Shown piece by piece: positions 39,857-48,474 of a stretch of 64,000 bases of DNA (the first letter of the stretch is position 1; the number at the start of each line of letters is the position of its first letter). Source of the stretch: Anaerolineales bacterium (GTDB taxonomy: Bacteria; Chloroflexota; Anaerolineae; Anaerolineales; UBA11579); assembly GCA_019637755.1 (NCBI GenBank), contig JAHBVC010000001.1:372001-436000 (forward strand), in the 5' to 3' direction. Under the pieces are notes generated by a model, which was given only the letters and a program-made list of their open reading frames with translations, made no database searches and was not told where the DNA came from. A program made the position numbers and the translations under genes.

Positions 39857-41089
39857 CTACAGTGGCCAAACATCTACCCAAGATTTTGCACGAATCTTCT
39901 TAACACCCGCCGGCACCAGCATCAAGGCTTCTGCCTGAACGAGCGAGTAAAGATTACCTGAACCCTGATGGCCTGTCAAATAAACCTGCCATTCGCGCGC
40001 CTGGGGCTGGATGCGCACGCGCAGGTAGCTCTGGCGGCCATCCGATTCGACCGCGTCCATCAGCCGGGCGCGCACCACACGGCGCTGCCAGCCGATGACG
40101 CCGCCCAACTTGTGCAACGCCGGGCGCAAAAAGACTTCGAAGCCCACGAAGCTTGAGGCGGGGTTACCGGCCAAGCCCACGAAGGGCAACTGGCGGTAGC
40201 GGCCAAAGGTGAAGGGCTTGCCAGGGCGCATGTTGACCTGCCAGGCATCGATCTGCCCTTCGCTTTCCACTGCGGCGCGCACGAAATCATAGCTGCCCAC
40301 GCTGACGCCGGCGCTGGTGAGGATCAGGTCCACCCCGGCTTGGTAAGCACCTTCCAAATGGGCCTTCACATCCGCCAGGCTGTCTTTGGCGGTGCCCAGC
40401 AGCAACGCCTCGCCGCCGGCGCTCTCCACCAGGCCGCGCAGCGTGTAGGAATTGGTTTCGTAGATCTTGCCGGGCTGCAGCTTCTCACCGGGCGGCAACA
40501 ACTCATCGCCTGAAGAGAAGATGGCGACGCGCGGTTTGCGGTGCACGGCCAGCTCGGCCTGGCCCAGCATGGCGCACAGCGCCAACTCCTGCGGGCGTAG
40601 GCGCGTGCCCGCCGCCAACAGCGCATCGCCACTGGCGAAGTCTTGCGCCGCCGGGCGCACATACGCCCCGGGCCCGCCCGAGGCAAAGATCTGCACCACC
40701 GCGGGCAGGGCCGCGCCGGCCTGGGCGGCGGCATCGCTATCCTCTACCGGCACGACCGCATCGGCGCCGGCCGGCAAGGCTGCCCCGGTCATGATGCGCA
40801 TGGTGTGGCCAGGCTGCAAAGTGGTGCTGGAGGATTTGCCCGCCGGAATATCCCCGGCCACTAGCAGGCTCTTGGGCTTCTGGCGGCTGGCGCCGTGCAC
40901 ATCGGCCGAGCGCACGGCGAAGCCATCCATGCTGGAGTTATCAAAGCGCGGTGAATCAAACGGCGCCGCCAACGGCTCGGCCAGCACGCGGCCGTTGGCC
41001 TCGGCCAGCGGCACGCGCTCGGCATCGGTGACCGGCAAACTGGCCAGTAACCGTTCTAAGGCTTCCTCAACGGAGATCAATGCACCCAT
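39857..41089 (-). CDS. moeA: Molybdopterin molybdenumtransferase MoeA
   Basis: 410 residues, the usual length. Visible landmarks: SMDGFAVRSADV, GDIPAGKSSST, RIMTGAALPAGADAVVPVED, RVAIFSSGDELLPPG, YETNSYTLRG, LILTSAGVSVGSYDFV, MRPGKPFTFGRY and GLAGNPASSFVGFEVF. It inserts molybdate into adenylated molybdopterin, the last step of molybdenum cofactor synthesis. It starts only 6 nt after the relA/spoT stop, so it is read in the same operon. No other cofactor genes lie nearby. Confidence 0.95.
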   Translation of the reverse strand: MGALISVEEALERLLASLPVTDAERVPLAEANGRVLAEPLAAPFDSPRFDNSSMDGFAVRSADVHGASRQKPKSLLVAGDIPAGKSSSTTLQPGHTMRIMTGAALPAGADAVVPVEDSDAAAQAGAALPAVVQIFASGGPGAYVRPAAQDFASGDALLAAGTRLRPQELALCAMLGQAELAVHRKPRVAIFSSGDELLPPGEKLQPGKIYETNSYTLRGLVESAGGEALLLGTAKDSLADVKAHLEGAYQAGVDLILTSAGVSVGSYDFVRAAVESEGQIDAWQVNMRPGKPFTFGRYRQLPFVGLAGNPASSFVGFEVFLRPALHKLGGVIGWQRRVVRARLMDAVESDGRQSYLRVRIQPQAREWQVYLTGHQGSGNLYSLVQAEALMLVPAGVKKIRAKSWVDVWPL

Positions 41090-41095
41090 CCTGTT

Positions 41096-43300
41096 TTAGC
41101 CTGGGCGCACACGCCGCGCCTCAAGCACATTAGGTAACGTTTCAATGCGGGTAAGCACACGGCTCAATTGGGCAATGTTATCGACGTTCAGCACCAGGTC
41201 AAAAGTGGCTTCGTTACGATCGACATCCACTTTCACCTGGCTCATGCTCACCCCTTCATCGGCGATCAGGGTCGAGACATCGCGCATCAACCCATCACGG
41301 TCGTACGCCTGAATGCGTACCGCCACCGGGTAGGTGGACTTCGGCGCGCCCCACGAGACCTGTACCAGGCGCTCGCGGTCACGCGCCCGCAAAATGTTGG
41401 GGCAATCGCGGCGGTGGATCGTGGCGCCGCGGCCACGGGTGATGTACCCGACGATCGGATCACCCGGCACCGGCTTGCAACACTTGGCCATGGTGGTTAG
41501 CAGCCCGCGCAGGCCCAATACACTGACGCTATCGCCGCTGGAGAACGGCGTCTGCTGGCCCGGCGGCAAGGGCTCGAGCTTCTGCTCGCGTTCGCCGCCC
41601 AAGTTCAACTTGCTGATCACGCGCCCTACCGACATATCGCCGGTACCGATCGCCTCGTAGAGGTCATCACTTTCTTTGAAGCCCGCATCCTGCACCAAGC
41701 GCTCGAGGCTGAACTCAGGCAGGCTCAGGCGGCGCAGCTCGCGCTCCAGTTGGCCACGCCCCATGCTGATGTTGAGCTCACGGTCCTGGCGCTTGAACCA
41801 GTGGCGCACTTTGGCACGCGCCCGCTCGGTATTGAGCAGGCGTAGGTTGGGGTTGAGCCAATCCCGGCTGGGCCCGCCGCGCTTGGTGGTGAGGATCTCA
41901 ACCTGGTCCCCGGTGCGCAGGCGTGTATCCAGCGCCACCAGCTTGCCGTTCACCTTGGCGCCGCGGCAGCGGTGGCCAACATCGGTGTGCACATGGTAGG
42001 CAAAATCAAGCGGCGTAGCGCCGCTGGGCATATCAATGATGTCTCCGCGCGGCGTGAAGGCATACACGCGGTCACTGAAGACATCTGTCTTCATCGTATC
42101 CACGAACTGGCCGGCGTCATCCACCTCGTGCATCCAATCCATCAGCGAGCGCAGCCAGATCACGCGGCGTTCGTAATCCTTATCCTGCGGCGTGCCCTCT
42201 TTGTAGCGCCAGTGGGCAGCGATACCCAGCTCGGCGCTTTCGTGCATTTCATTAGTACGGATCTGGACTTCCAGAGGGCGGCCATCTTCGTAAATCACGG
42301 CCGTGTGCAGCGAACGGTAAAAGTTATCTTTGGGGGCGGCGATGTAATCGTCAAACTCACCCGGCACCGGGCGGAAACGTGAATGGATGATGCCGAGCAC
42401 TTGGTAACAGGTGGCAATATCCTTGACGATGATGCGCGCGGCGCGCACATCCATCAACGCTTCAAACGGCACGCCTTTGCGGCGCATCTTGTTATAAATG
42501 GAATAGATATGTTTGGGGCGCCCGGAAACCTCCGCCTCGATGCCTTCTTGTGCCAGCATGCCGCGCAAGGTTTTCTCGATCGATTGCAGGCTCTTCTCGC
42601 GCTCTGAGCGGCGCTCGGCCAGATTGGCGGCAATTTGCTTATAGGTGTTGGGCTCCGAATGGCGGAAGGCCAGGTCTTCCAGCTCCCACTTGAGCTGCCA
42701 AATACCCAGGCGGTTGGCCAGTGGCGCAAAAATGTCCAGGGTCTGCTTGGCGATGCGCTGGCGCTTTTCGTCCGGCAGATAGCCGAGGGTACGCATGTTG
42801 TGCAAGCGATCGGCCAGCTTGATCATCACCACGCGCACATCTTCGCCCATCGCCAGGAAGGTTTTGCGCAGCGTCTCTGACGCCAAGTCGGCGCCGCGGC
42901 TGCGATCCTCCTCGATGGCTTCGTCGTCCTCGCCCTCCCCATTGCGGCGCAGTTTGCCGCCACCGGCGATGCGCGAGACACGCGGCAACTGGCTGAGCTT
43001 GGTGACGCCCGAGACCAGCTTGGCCACTTCTTCGCCAAATTCGCTTTGCAGATCTTTGAGGGTGACACTGGTATCTTCTACGGTATCGTGCAGCAGGCCG
43101 GCTGCCACCAGGGCCGCCGGCACTTCGAGCTCGGCCAGAATGATCGCCACCGCCAGGCAATGATTGATATACGGCTCGCCGGAGGCGCGCTGCTGGCCTT
43201 CGTGTGCTTTGGCGGCGTATTTGTAGGCGCGCTGGATCAGCTCCAGATCAGCTGGGGTGTAGCGACTGGGCAAAACTTCAACTAACGCGTCAAACTCCAT
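41096..43300 (-). CDS. rel: Bifunctional (p)ppGpp synthetase/hydrolase RelA/SpoT (Rel)
   Basis: 734 residues from MEFDALVEVLPSRYTPADLE. I chose ATG 43300 because a TATACT box lies at 43318-43313, inside the longer frame. The HD hydrolase domain has HDTVEDT (His71, Asp72) and MIKLADRLHNMRTL; the synthetase domain has ALMDVRAARIIV and NFYRSLHTAVI; a TGS domain (VYAFTPRGDIIDMPSGATPL) and a C-terminal ACT domain (VAVRIQAYDRDGLMRDVSTL) follow. It makes and degrades the stringent response alarmone. An acidic insert (GEGEDDEAIEED) lies after the hydrolase start. Confidence 0.95.
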   Translation of the reverse strand: MEFDALVEVLPSRYTPADLELIQRAYKYAAKAHEGQQRASGEPYINHCLAVAIILAELEVPAALVAAGLLHDTVEDTSVTLKDLQSEFGEEVAKLVSGVTKLSQLPRVSRIAGGGKLRRNGEGEDDEAIEEDRSRGADLASETLRKTFLAMGEDVRVVMIKLADRLHNMRTLGYLPDEKRQRIAKQTLDIFAPLANRLGIWQLKWELEDLAFRHSEPNTYKQIAANLAERRSEREKSLQSIEKTLRGMLAQEGIEAEVSGRPKHIYSIYNKMRRKGVPFEALMDVRAARIIVKDIATCYQVLGIIHSRFRPVPGEFDDYIAAPKDNFYRSLHTAVIYEDGRPLEVQIRTNEMHESAELGIAAHWRYKEGTPQDKDYERRVIWLRSLMDWMHEVDDAGQFVDTMKTDVFSDRVYAFTPRGDIIDMPSGATPLDFAYHVHTDVGHRCRGAKVNGKLVALDTRLRTGDQVEILTTKRGGPSRDWLNPNLRLLNTERARAKVRHWFKRQDRELNISMGRGQLERELRRLSLPEFSLERLVQDAGFKESDDLYEAIGTGDMSVGRVISKLNLGGEREQKLEPLPPGQQTPFSSGDSVSVLGLRGLLTTMAKCCKPVPGDPIVGYITRGRGATIHRRDCPNILRARDRERLVQVSWGAPKSTYPVAVRIQAYDRDGLMRDVSTLIADEGVSMSQVKVDVDRNEATFDLVLNVDNIAQLSRVLTRIETLPNVLEARRVRPG

Positions 43301-43312
43301 AGCGTATGGTTG

Positions 43313-43318
43313 AGTATA
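43313..43318 (-). promoter_or_regulatory. -10 box of the rel operon
   Basis: TATACT on the minus strand, 12 nt before the ATG at 43300. A very short 5' leader is expected and no ribosome binding site precedes the start. Confidence 0.5.
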
Positions 43319-43399
43319 ACCATGCCAAACAGAGGAACGCAAGCAATGCCGGCCTCATGCCGAATGGTGTGTACTGGCAATCGCACCGGCGCGCTTGTG

Positions 43400-43405
43400 T
43401 ATAAT
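43400..43405 (+). promoter_or_regulatory. -10 box of the fabG operon
   Basis: TATAAT, 23 nt before the fabG ATG, with CTGAGGAG between as RBS. A possible -35 (TGGCAA at 43375-43380) is 19 bp upstream. Confidence 0.5.
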
Positions 43406-43428
43406 CAGCCTCATCTGAGGAGCTTCAC

Positions 43429-44190
43429 ATGCCCGTAAACCCCCGCCCATTTGAGAACAAAGTTGCCGTCGTTACTGGCGGTTCACGCGGCATTGGCCGC
43501 GCCATTGCCATTGAGCTGGCCGCGCGCGGCGCGTCGGTCGTGGTCAACTACAACAGCAACGGCAAGGCCGCCGAGGACGTCGTGATGGAGATCGTCAAGG
43601 CGGGTGGCAGTGCCGCCGCCTTCCCCGGCGATGTAGCCAAAGTGGAAGACGCCACCAACTTGATCAAGGCCGCGGTTGAAAAGTACGGCAAGATCGACAT
43701 CCTGATCAACAACGCTGGCATCACCCGCGACATGCTGATCATGATGATGAGCGAAGAATCCTGGGATGCGGTGATGGACACTAACCTCAAGGGCACCTTC
43801 AACTGCTCCAAGGCAGCCGTGCGCTACATGATGAAGGCACGCTACGGCCGCATCATCAACATCTCCTCCATCTCCGGCCAGATCGGCAACGCCGGCCAGA
43901 CCAACTACTCCGCCTCCAAGGCCGGCCAGATCGGCTTCACCAAGGCGCTCGCCCGTGAGGTCGCCGCCCGCAACATCACCGTCAACGCCGTAGCCGCGGG
44001 CTACGTGGAAACTGAAATTTGGGAAGGTGTGCCCGAGGAAGCGCGCACCGGCCTGCTCAACATGATCCCGCTCGCCCGCAAGGGGGAGACGCAAGACATT
44101 GCCAACGCGGTCGCCTTCCTCGCCTCCGATGAAGCCAGCTACATCACCGGCCAGACCCTGGCGGTGGATGGCGGCATGGCGATGGCCTAA
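43429..44190 (+). CDS. fabG: 3-oxoacyl-[acyl-carrier-protein] reductase FabG
   Basis: 253 residues, classical SDR. The NADP(H)-binding TGGSRGIGRAIAIELA, the NNAG motif and the catalytic triad Ser147, Tyr160, Lys164 in ISSISGQIGNAGQTNYSASK are all present; the tail YITGQTLAVDGGMAMA is typical. It reduces beta-ketoacyl-ACP in fatty acid elongation in the cytoplasm. A clear RBS (GAGGAG) precedes the ATG. It leads an operon with an Asp23 protein, nusB and the tat genes. A related acetoacetyl-CoA reductase role cannot be excluded. Confidence 0.93.
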   Translation: MPVNPRPFENKVAVVTGGSRGIGRAIAIELAARGASVVVNYNSNGKAAEDVVMEIVKAGGSAAAFPGDVAKVEDATNLIKAAVEKYGKIDILINNAGITRDMLIMMMSEESWDAVMDTNLKGTFNCSKAAVRYMMKARYGRIINISSISGQIGNAGQTNYSASKAGQIGFTKALAREVAARNITVNAVAAGYVETEIWEGVPEEARTGLLNMIPLARKGETQDIANAVAFLASDEASYITGQTLAVDGGMAMA

Positions 44191-44192
44191 AC

Positions 44193-44531
44193 ATGAGCAG
44201 CTCCTTACGTTCCCCCGGCCTCACCACGGTAGCGCCCGATGTGCTGTTGGCCATCGCCCGCCTGACCGCGCTGCAAGTGGATGGCGTGTACGCCATGGCG
44301 CGCGCCCCGCGCCGCAGCAAGGATGAGCACACCACCGAAGGGGTGCTGGCCAGCATCTTTAGCGATGAAATTGACCTGGACCTTTACCTGGTGCTGCACA
44401 AAGACGTGAATCTGCGCCAGGTGGCCCGCGCCGTGCAAGATGAAGTGCACCGCGCCATCACGGAGATGGTGGGCATGTCGCCCGGCCACATCAACGTGCA
44501 TATCGAAGACATTCACTACCCCGAAGCCTAG
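44193..44531 (+). CDS. Asp23/Gls24 family protein
   Basis: 112 residues beginning MSSSLRSPGLTTVAPDVLLA, with LTALQVDGVYAMA and YLVLHKDVNLRQVARAVQDE, then EMVGMSPGHINVHIEDIHY, which is the Asp23 fold. Family members are membrane-associated or cytoplasmic proteins tied to envelope stress in Firmicutes and often lie directly before nusB. It starts 2 nt after fabG and ends 2 nt before nusB, so all three are coupled. Confidence 0.9.
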   Translation: MSSSLRSPGLTTVAPDVLLAIARLTALQVDGVYAMARAPRRSKDEHTTEGVLASIFSDEIDLDLYLVLHKDVNLRQVARAVQDEVHRAITEMVGMSPGHINVHIEDIHYPEA

Positions 44532-44533
44532 CG

Positions 44534-44974
44534 ATGAAACCGCGCACTCGGGCGCGCAGCCTGGCCCTACAGGCGCTTTACGAACTCGACCTGACGGCCC
44601 ACCCGCAAGGCACCGTGTTCGAGGGACGCGCTGCCGAATATGCCCTGGAAGGTGAGCTGGAGGATTTCGCCCGCCGCCTGGTACTCGGCGTCTTGCCCAT
44701 CCGCAAAGAGCTTGACCACTACATTGCTCAGCACGCCCCGGAATGGCCGATCGACCAGATCTCGGTGATTGACCGCAACCTGATCCGCATGGCCACCTGG
44801 GAATTCGCCGTGAGCGGCGAGACCCCGGTCAAAGTAGCCATCAACGAAGCGGTGGAGCTGGCCAAGCGTTACGGCTCAGACAGCTCGCCGCGCTTCGTCA
44901 ACGGTGTGCTCGGCAGCCTGGCCGAGCGCAGCGAAGAAATTAAGCAAGCCCTGGGACAAGTTGATCCAAAGTAG
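44534..44974 (+). CDS. nusB: Transcription antitermination factor NusB
   Basis: 146 residues, normal length. RTRARSLALQALYELDLTAH at the start, then FARRLVLGVLPIRKELDHYI, WPIDQISVIDRNLIRMATWE and KVAINEAVELAKRYGSDSSP, the standard NusB helices. It binds boxA RNA with NusE (S10) and keeps RNA polymerase processive on rRNA operons. Position after the Asp23 gene is a common arrangement in Gram-positive-type genomes. Confidence 0.95.
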   Translation: MKPRTRARSLALQALYELDLTAHPQGTVFEGRAAEYALEGELEDFARRLVLGVLPIRKELDHYIAQHAPEWPIDQISVIDRNLIRMATWEFAVSGETPVKVAINEAVELAKRYGSDSSPRFVNGVLGSLAERSEEIKQALGQVDPK

Positions 44975-44988
44975 GGCATGATTGTTGC

Positions 44989-45387
44989 ATGCAATTTCTC
45001 GGTATCAGCCCCACTGAGCTTTTCTTTGTAGCCATCATCCTCTTTCTGGTGCTCGGCCCGCAAGACCTGGTGAAGCTGGGCGCGCGCCTGGGGCGCACCA
45101 TTCGCACCGTGCGCCAATCGGGCGCCTGGCATACCTTCACCGAGGCCACACGCCAACTGCGCGAGCTGCCGCAAACGCTGGCACGCCAAGCCGGCGTGGA
45201 TGAGCTCGAAATGATGGGGCGCGAGATCGGCAGCGAGCTCAAGCAGCAGCGCCAGAAGATCGAAGAGCTCGACCGCCAATTCGTGGCCTGGACGCGCAAC
45301 CCAACCCCCAGCCAGCCGCCCGCCCCCACGCCGCCTGACCCGGACGCGGCCGCTGGCCCGGGCAACGACCCTGGCGAGGGCGCCTGA
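44989..45387 (+). CDS. tatA: Twin-arginine translocase subunit TatA/TatB
   Basis: 132 residues. A short N-terminal membrane helix (SPTELFFVAIILFLVLGPQD) with the typical GP hinge is followed by an amphipathic helix (LVKLGARLGRTIRTVRQSGA) and a long charged, then Pro-rich tail (TPSQPPAPTPPDP). The length and the Gly-Pro-x-x-Leu-Pro/Leu hinge could mark it TatB-like; a second TatA may be elsewhere. The stop overlaps the tatC ATG. It forms the pore or receptor part of the folded-protein export machine. Confidence 0.9.
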   Translation: MQFLGISPTELFFVAIILFLVLGPQDLVKLGARLGRTIRTVRQSGAWHTFTEATRQLRELPQTLARQAGVDELEMMGREIGSELKQQRQKIEELDRQFVAWTRNPTPSQPPAPTPPDPDAAAGPGNDPGEGA

Positions 45388-46265
45388 TGGCCAGCAAGCT
45401 CGGCGCCGCCATACGCCGCCTGCTCGGCGGCCTGTGGCGCGTGCTCAGCGCCCCCTTCCGCTGGCTGCTGCGCCCGCTGCAGCCCTTTTTGGCCGAGGAG
45501 CCGGCCTATGTACCGCTGAGCGAAACGGTGCAGAAGGCCGTCGCCAACCCGGGCGATGTGCTCGTGCACCTCGCCGCGTTGCGCGGCCATTTGGTGCGCT
45601 CGGTCATTGTGCTCATCCTCGCCTCATTGGTCGCCTTCGAATTCGCCCCGCAGCTGCTCGGCTGGCTGGCGGCCCCCATCGGCGGCCTGCCCGCCCTGCA
45701 AGCCGTGGATGTTACCGAGCCAGTCGGCGTAGTGATGCGCATCACCTTCTTCAGTGCCTTTGTGGTCAGCCTGCCGTATATCGCGTTTGAGGCGTTGAGC
45801 TTTGTAGCGCCGGGGCTCTCGCGCCGCTCGCGTCTGGTGGGCTTGATCGCCATTCCACTGATCCTGATCCTGTTTGCGTGCGGCGCCTTGTTCACCTATT
45901 ACATTTTGCTGCCGCCCGCCGTTACCTTTCTTGTGAACTTTATGGAGATCCCCACCCAGGTGCGGCCTTCTTCGTATATTGGGTTTGCCACCGGGCTGAT
46001 GTTCTGGATCGGGCTGGCCTTTGAACTCCCGCTGCTTTCCTTCGTGCTGGCTGCCATCGGCCTGTTGCCCGCCCGCTGGCTGAGCGCCAACTGGCGCATC
46101 GCCGTGGTGGTGCTGGCGATCATTGCCGCAGCGATCACCCCCACGGTTGACCCGATCAATATGCTGCTGGTGTGGGCGCCGCTGGTAGCCCTTTACTTCC
46201 TTAGCGTAGCGACCGCCTTGCTGGCCCAACACCAGCGTGTGCGCCGCCGGAGCCAAGACCTATGA
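45387..46265 (+). CDS. tatC: Twin-arginine translocase subunit TatC
   Basis: 292 residues with six hydrophobic segments. An N-terminal extension of about 55 residues precedes the conserved start (LVHLAALRGHLVRSVIVLIL, normally HLxELRxR, here HLAALRGH). Later landmarks: FSAFVVSLPYIAFEALSFVA, SRLVGLIAIPLILILFACGA, FVLAAIGLLP and AAAITPTVDPINMLLVWAPL. TatC is the signal-peptide receptor of the Tat pathway. Slight departures from the consensus in the first helix are worth noting, but the rest is typical. Confidence 0.92.
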   Translation: MASKLGAAIRRLLGGLWRVLSAPFRWLLRPLQPFLAEEPAYVPLSETVQKAVANPGDVLVHLAALRGHLVRSVIVLILASLVAFEFAPQLLGWLAAPIGGLPALQAVDVTEPVGVVMRITFFSAFVVSLPYIAFEALSFVAPGLSRRSRLVGLIAIPLILILFACGALFTYYILLPPAVTFLVNFMEIPTQVRPSSYIGFATGLMFWIGLAFELPLLSFVLAAIGLLPARWLSANWRIAVVVLAIIAAAITPTVDPINMLLVWAPLVALYFLSVATALLAQHQRVRRRSQDL

Positions 46266-47533
46266 GACGTGCCCTATCTCTAGCCCTGCTGGGCCTGCTA
46301 CTGGCAAGTTGCCAACCCGCCCGCCCTGCCATTACGGATGTGCAAAATCCGCCGCTGGTCAGCGTGATCCTCAACGTGCTCACCCCGCCGGGCACTCCCG
46401 CCAACGAGCCCGTGCAGCTTGATGTTGTCGATCTGCTTACCGGGCTGAGCTTCAACCGCCAGGCGGTCAACATGCAGCGCAGCGGTGAGGGCAGCTATGC
46501 CACCACGCTCAGCGTGCCCGCCGGCAGCTTGCTCACCTATCGCTACAGCCGGGTGAGCGCCGCCGCGGCCGTGGATGAAGTCAGTGCCACTGGCGAGCCG
46601 ATCGCCTACCGCAGCTTCCTGGTCAGCGGCGCTGGCCATGTGGTGCATGATCTCATCGCCGCCTGGGCCGACGCGCCAGCCAGCACCCTGCCGGTTGGCC
46701 AGGTAGCCGGGCGCATCACCGCCGCCGATAGCGGCCAGCCGCTCGACGGCATCGCCGTGCGCGCCGCCGGCCTGGCTACGATCAGCGATGCGGAAGGACG
46801 CTTTTATTTTGACGGCCTGCCACAAGGCTTGCACAACATGGTGCTCACTGACCCCGAGGGGCGCTACCAGAGCTTCCAGCAAGGCGCCCTGGTAGCGGCG
46901 GGCTCACAAACGCCGGCGGAACTGCAATTGCAGCCGGCGGTGCTGGCCAATGTAACCTTCATCCTGGTGCCCAGCGCCAACAGCCCGGCGGGCGTACCTG
47001 TTTTCCTGCTGGGCAACCTCACCGCGCTGAGCCACGGCATGGTGCTCACTGCTCACGATGGTGGCTATTCGCTGACCCTGCAACTGCCTAGCGGTATTGA
47101 CCTGCGCTACAAGTACAGCCTGGGGGATGGCTTCTGGAACGCCGAGCACTATGCCGAGGGCGGCTTCGTGCAGCGCCAACTGATCATTCCGGCCGGCACC
47201 CAGCAACTCACCGTGCGTGACAACCTGCAAGGCTGGACGGCGGGCAGCAGCGCACCGTTGTGGTTCGATCTGAGCGCCCCGGCGGATAGTGGTGCGGTGT
47301 ATTTGCAATTCAAGCTGCTCGATTGGGCCACCCCGCTGCCGATGTGGGATCTGGGGGGCGGGCGCTATACCTATGTGTTGTACAGCCCCACCAACTTTGG
47401 CGAAGGGCTGGAGTATCGCTACTGCCGCGATGCCGCCTGCAGCCAGCTGGAAGCTGACGCCCCTGTACGTCAGGTGAATGGCAATCAACGTGAGATGCAA
47501 CAGATCCAAGACAATCTGTCCGCCTGGCAGTGA
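46262..47533 (+). CDS. Surface lipoprotein with beta-sandwich domains
   Basis: 423 residues. The signal peptide LSLALLGLLLASC has a lipobox with Cys19. Three or four beta-domains follow: an N-terminal Ig-like part (PPLVSVILNVLTPPGTPANE), a carboxypeptidase-regulatory-like domain (VAGRITAADSGQPLDGIAVR, then ISDAEGRFYFDGLP) and one or two domains resembling starch-binding or polymer-binding modules (YSLTLQLPSGIDLRYKYSLG). It overlaps tatC by 4 nt and probably sits on the outer face, binding polysaccharide. No catalytic motif is visible. Confidence 0.7.
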   Translation: MRRALSLALLGLLLASCQPARPAITDVQNPPLVSVILNVLTPPGTPANEPVQLDVVDLLTGLSFNRQAVNMQRSGEGSYATTLSVPAGSLLTYRYSRVSAAAAVDEVSATGEPIAYRSFLVSGAGHVVHDLIAAWADAPASTLPVGQVAGRITAADSGQPLDGIAVRAAGLATISDAEGRFYFDGLPQGLHNMVLTDPEGRYQSFQQGALVAAGSQTPAELQLQPAVLANVTFILVPSANSPAGVPVFLLGNLTALSHGMVLTAHDGGYSLTLQLPSGIDLRYKYSLGDGFWNAEHYAEGGFVQRQLIIPAGTQQLTVRDNLQGWTAGSSAPLWFDLSAPADSGAVYLQFKLLDWATPLPMWDLGGGRYTYVLYSPTNFGEGLEYRYCRDAACSQLEADAPVRQVNGNQREMQQIQDNLSAWQ

Positions 47534-47590
47534 CAAACAACACTCACATAGCGTTTAAGAAATCAAATATAAAGCTTATAGGCCGTACGC

Positions 47591-47596
47591 TATAAT
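47591..47596 (+). promoter_or_regulatory. -10 box upstream of the 47616 gene
   Basis: TATAAT overlapping an upstream ATG (47595), which argues that translation starts at 47616 instead. The gap to that start is 19 nt. Confidence 0.5.
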
Positions 47597-47615
47597 GCGG
47601 GCTGAGCAGCGAAAA

Positions 47616-48044
47616 ATGACTGACGATTTTGCAAACGACCATGTCAACGGGGAAGCCGCTGCATCGTCCAAGGGGCTGATGATCGGCCTGGGCGTGCTGG
47701 CGGTGCTGTTCATCGGCGCGCTGGTTGCCGGTGTCTACTTCCTGCTGCAGCCCGGCGCCCCCACCGAGACGGTGCGCGACATCGTGATCATCCTGGTGGC
47801 GTTTGAGTTCATGCTCGTGGGCCTGGCCTTGGTCATCCTGCTGTTCCAACTGGCCCAGCTGATCAACTTGTTGCAAAACGAGTTGCGCCCCATTATTGAC
47901 TCCGCCAGCGATGCGGCGCACACCCTGCGGGGCACGGCGCGCTTCCTGAGCGATCATTTGGTGGAGCCTGTAGTGAAAGTGAATGCGAGCCTGGCGGCTG
48001 CTCGCAAAGCGCTGGATATGCTGAACTTTAGCCGTCGTAAGTAA
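47616..48044 (+). CDS. Membrane protein with two helices and amphipathic tail
   Basis: 142 residues from MTDDFANDHVNGEAAASSKG. Two membrane segments (about residues 22-45 and 55-80) are followed by a helical region (INLLQNELRPIIDSASDAAH, LSDHLVEPVVKVNASLAAAR) like that of DUF948-type or YtxH-partner proteins. The next gene, 25 nt later, encodes a YtxH-like protein, a frequent neighbour. Probably an envelope- or stress-related pair; mechanism unknown. Confidence 0.65.
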   Translation: MTDDFANDHVNGEAAASSKGLMIGLGVLAVLFIGALVAGVYFLLQPGAPTETVRDIVIILVAFEFMLVGLALVILLFQLAQLINLLQNELRPIIDSASDAAHTLRGTARFLSDHLVEPVVKVNASLAAARKALDMLNFSRRK

Positions 48045-48069
48045 CCTGGGAAATCAAAAGGAGATAACT

Positions 48070-48420
48070 ATGTCTGACCGAAGTAGTAGTGAATTCAGCG
48101 GCTTTCTGTCTGGCTTGCTGGTAGGTGGTTTGGTCGGTGCGGCAGTGGCTTTGCTCACCGCCCCCCACTCCGGCGAGGAGACCCGCCGCATCATCCGTGA
48201 CCGCAGCATTGAGCTGCGCGATCAGGCCAGCGACAGCCTCGAAGAAGCCGCCGCTGAGGCGCGCGCCCGCGCCGATGAGCTGACCAAGATGGCCAAGCAG
48301 CGTGCCGAGGAAGTATCCAAGTACGCCAAGGACCAAACGGCCGGCCTGCGCAAGAGCGCCGAAGACTTGAAGGCGCGTGGCGAAGCCGCCATCGAAGCGG
48401 CCAAGAAGTCGCCCAAGTAG
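48070..48420 (+). CDS. YtxH-like stress protein
   Basis: 116 residues. The N-terminus has a Gly-rich membrane segment and the conserved SGFLSGLLVGGLVGAAVALL followed by TAPHSGEETR, the usual YtxH start. The rest is a long, highly charged Ala/Glu/Lys amphipathic helix (DSLEEAAAEARARADELTKM and onward). Members are induced in general stress in Bacillus. RBS AAAGGAG. It ends just before a bidirectional terminator shared with nnrD. Confidence 0.85.
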   Translation: MSDRSSSEFSGFLSGLLVGGLVGAAVALLTAPHSGEETRRIIRDRSIELRDQASDSLEEAAAEARARADELTKMAKQRAEEVSKYAKDQTAGLRKSAEDLKARGEAAIEAAKKSPK

Positions 48421-48439
48421 GCTCCCACCTGTATCTTCA

Positions 48440-48474
48440 AAAAAAAGAGACCCGCGATGCGGGTCTCTTTTTTT
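48440..48474. terminator. Bidirectional terminator between YtxH-like gene and nnrD
   Basis: AGAGACCCGC and GCGGGTCTCT pair over 10 bp around GAT, flanked by A-run and T-run. It serves both converging genes; the nnrD stop is at its edge. Confidence 0.9.
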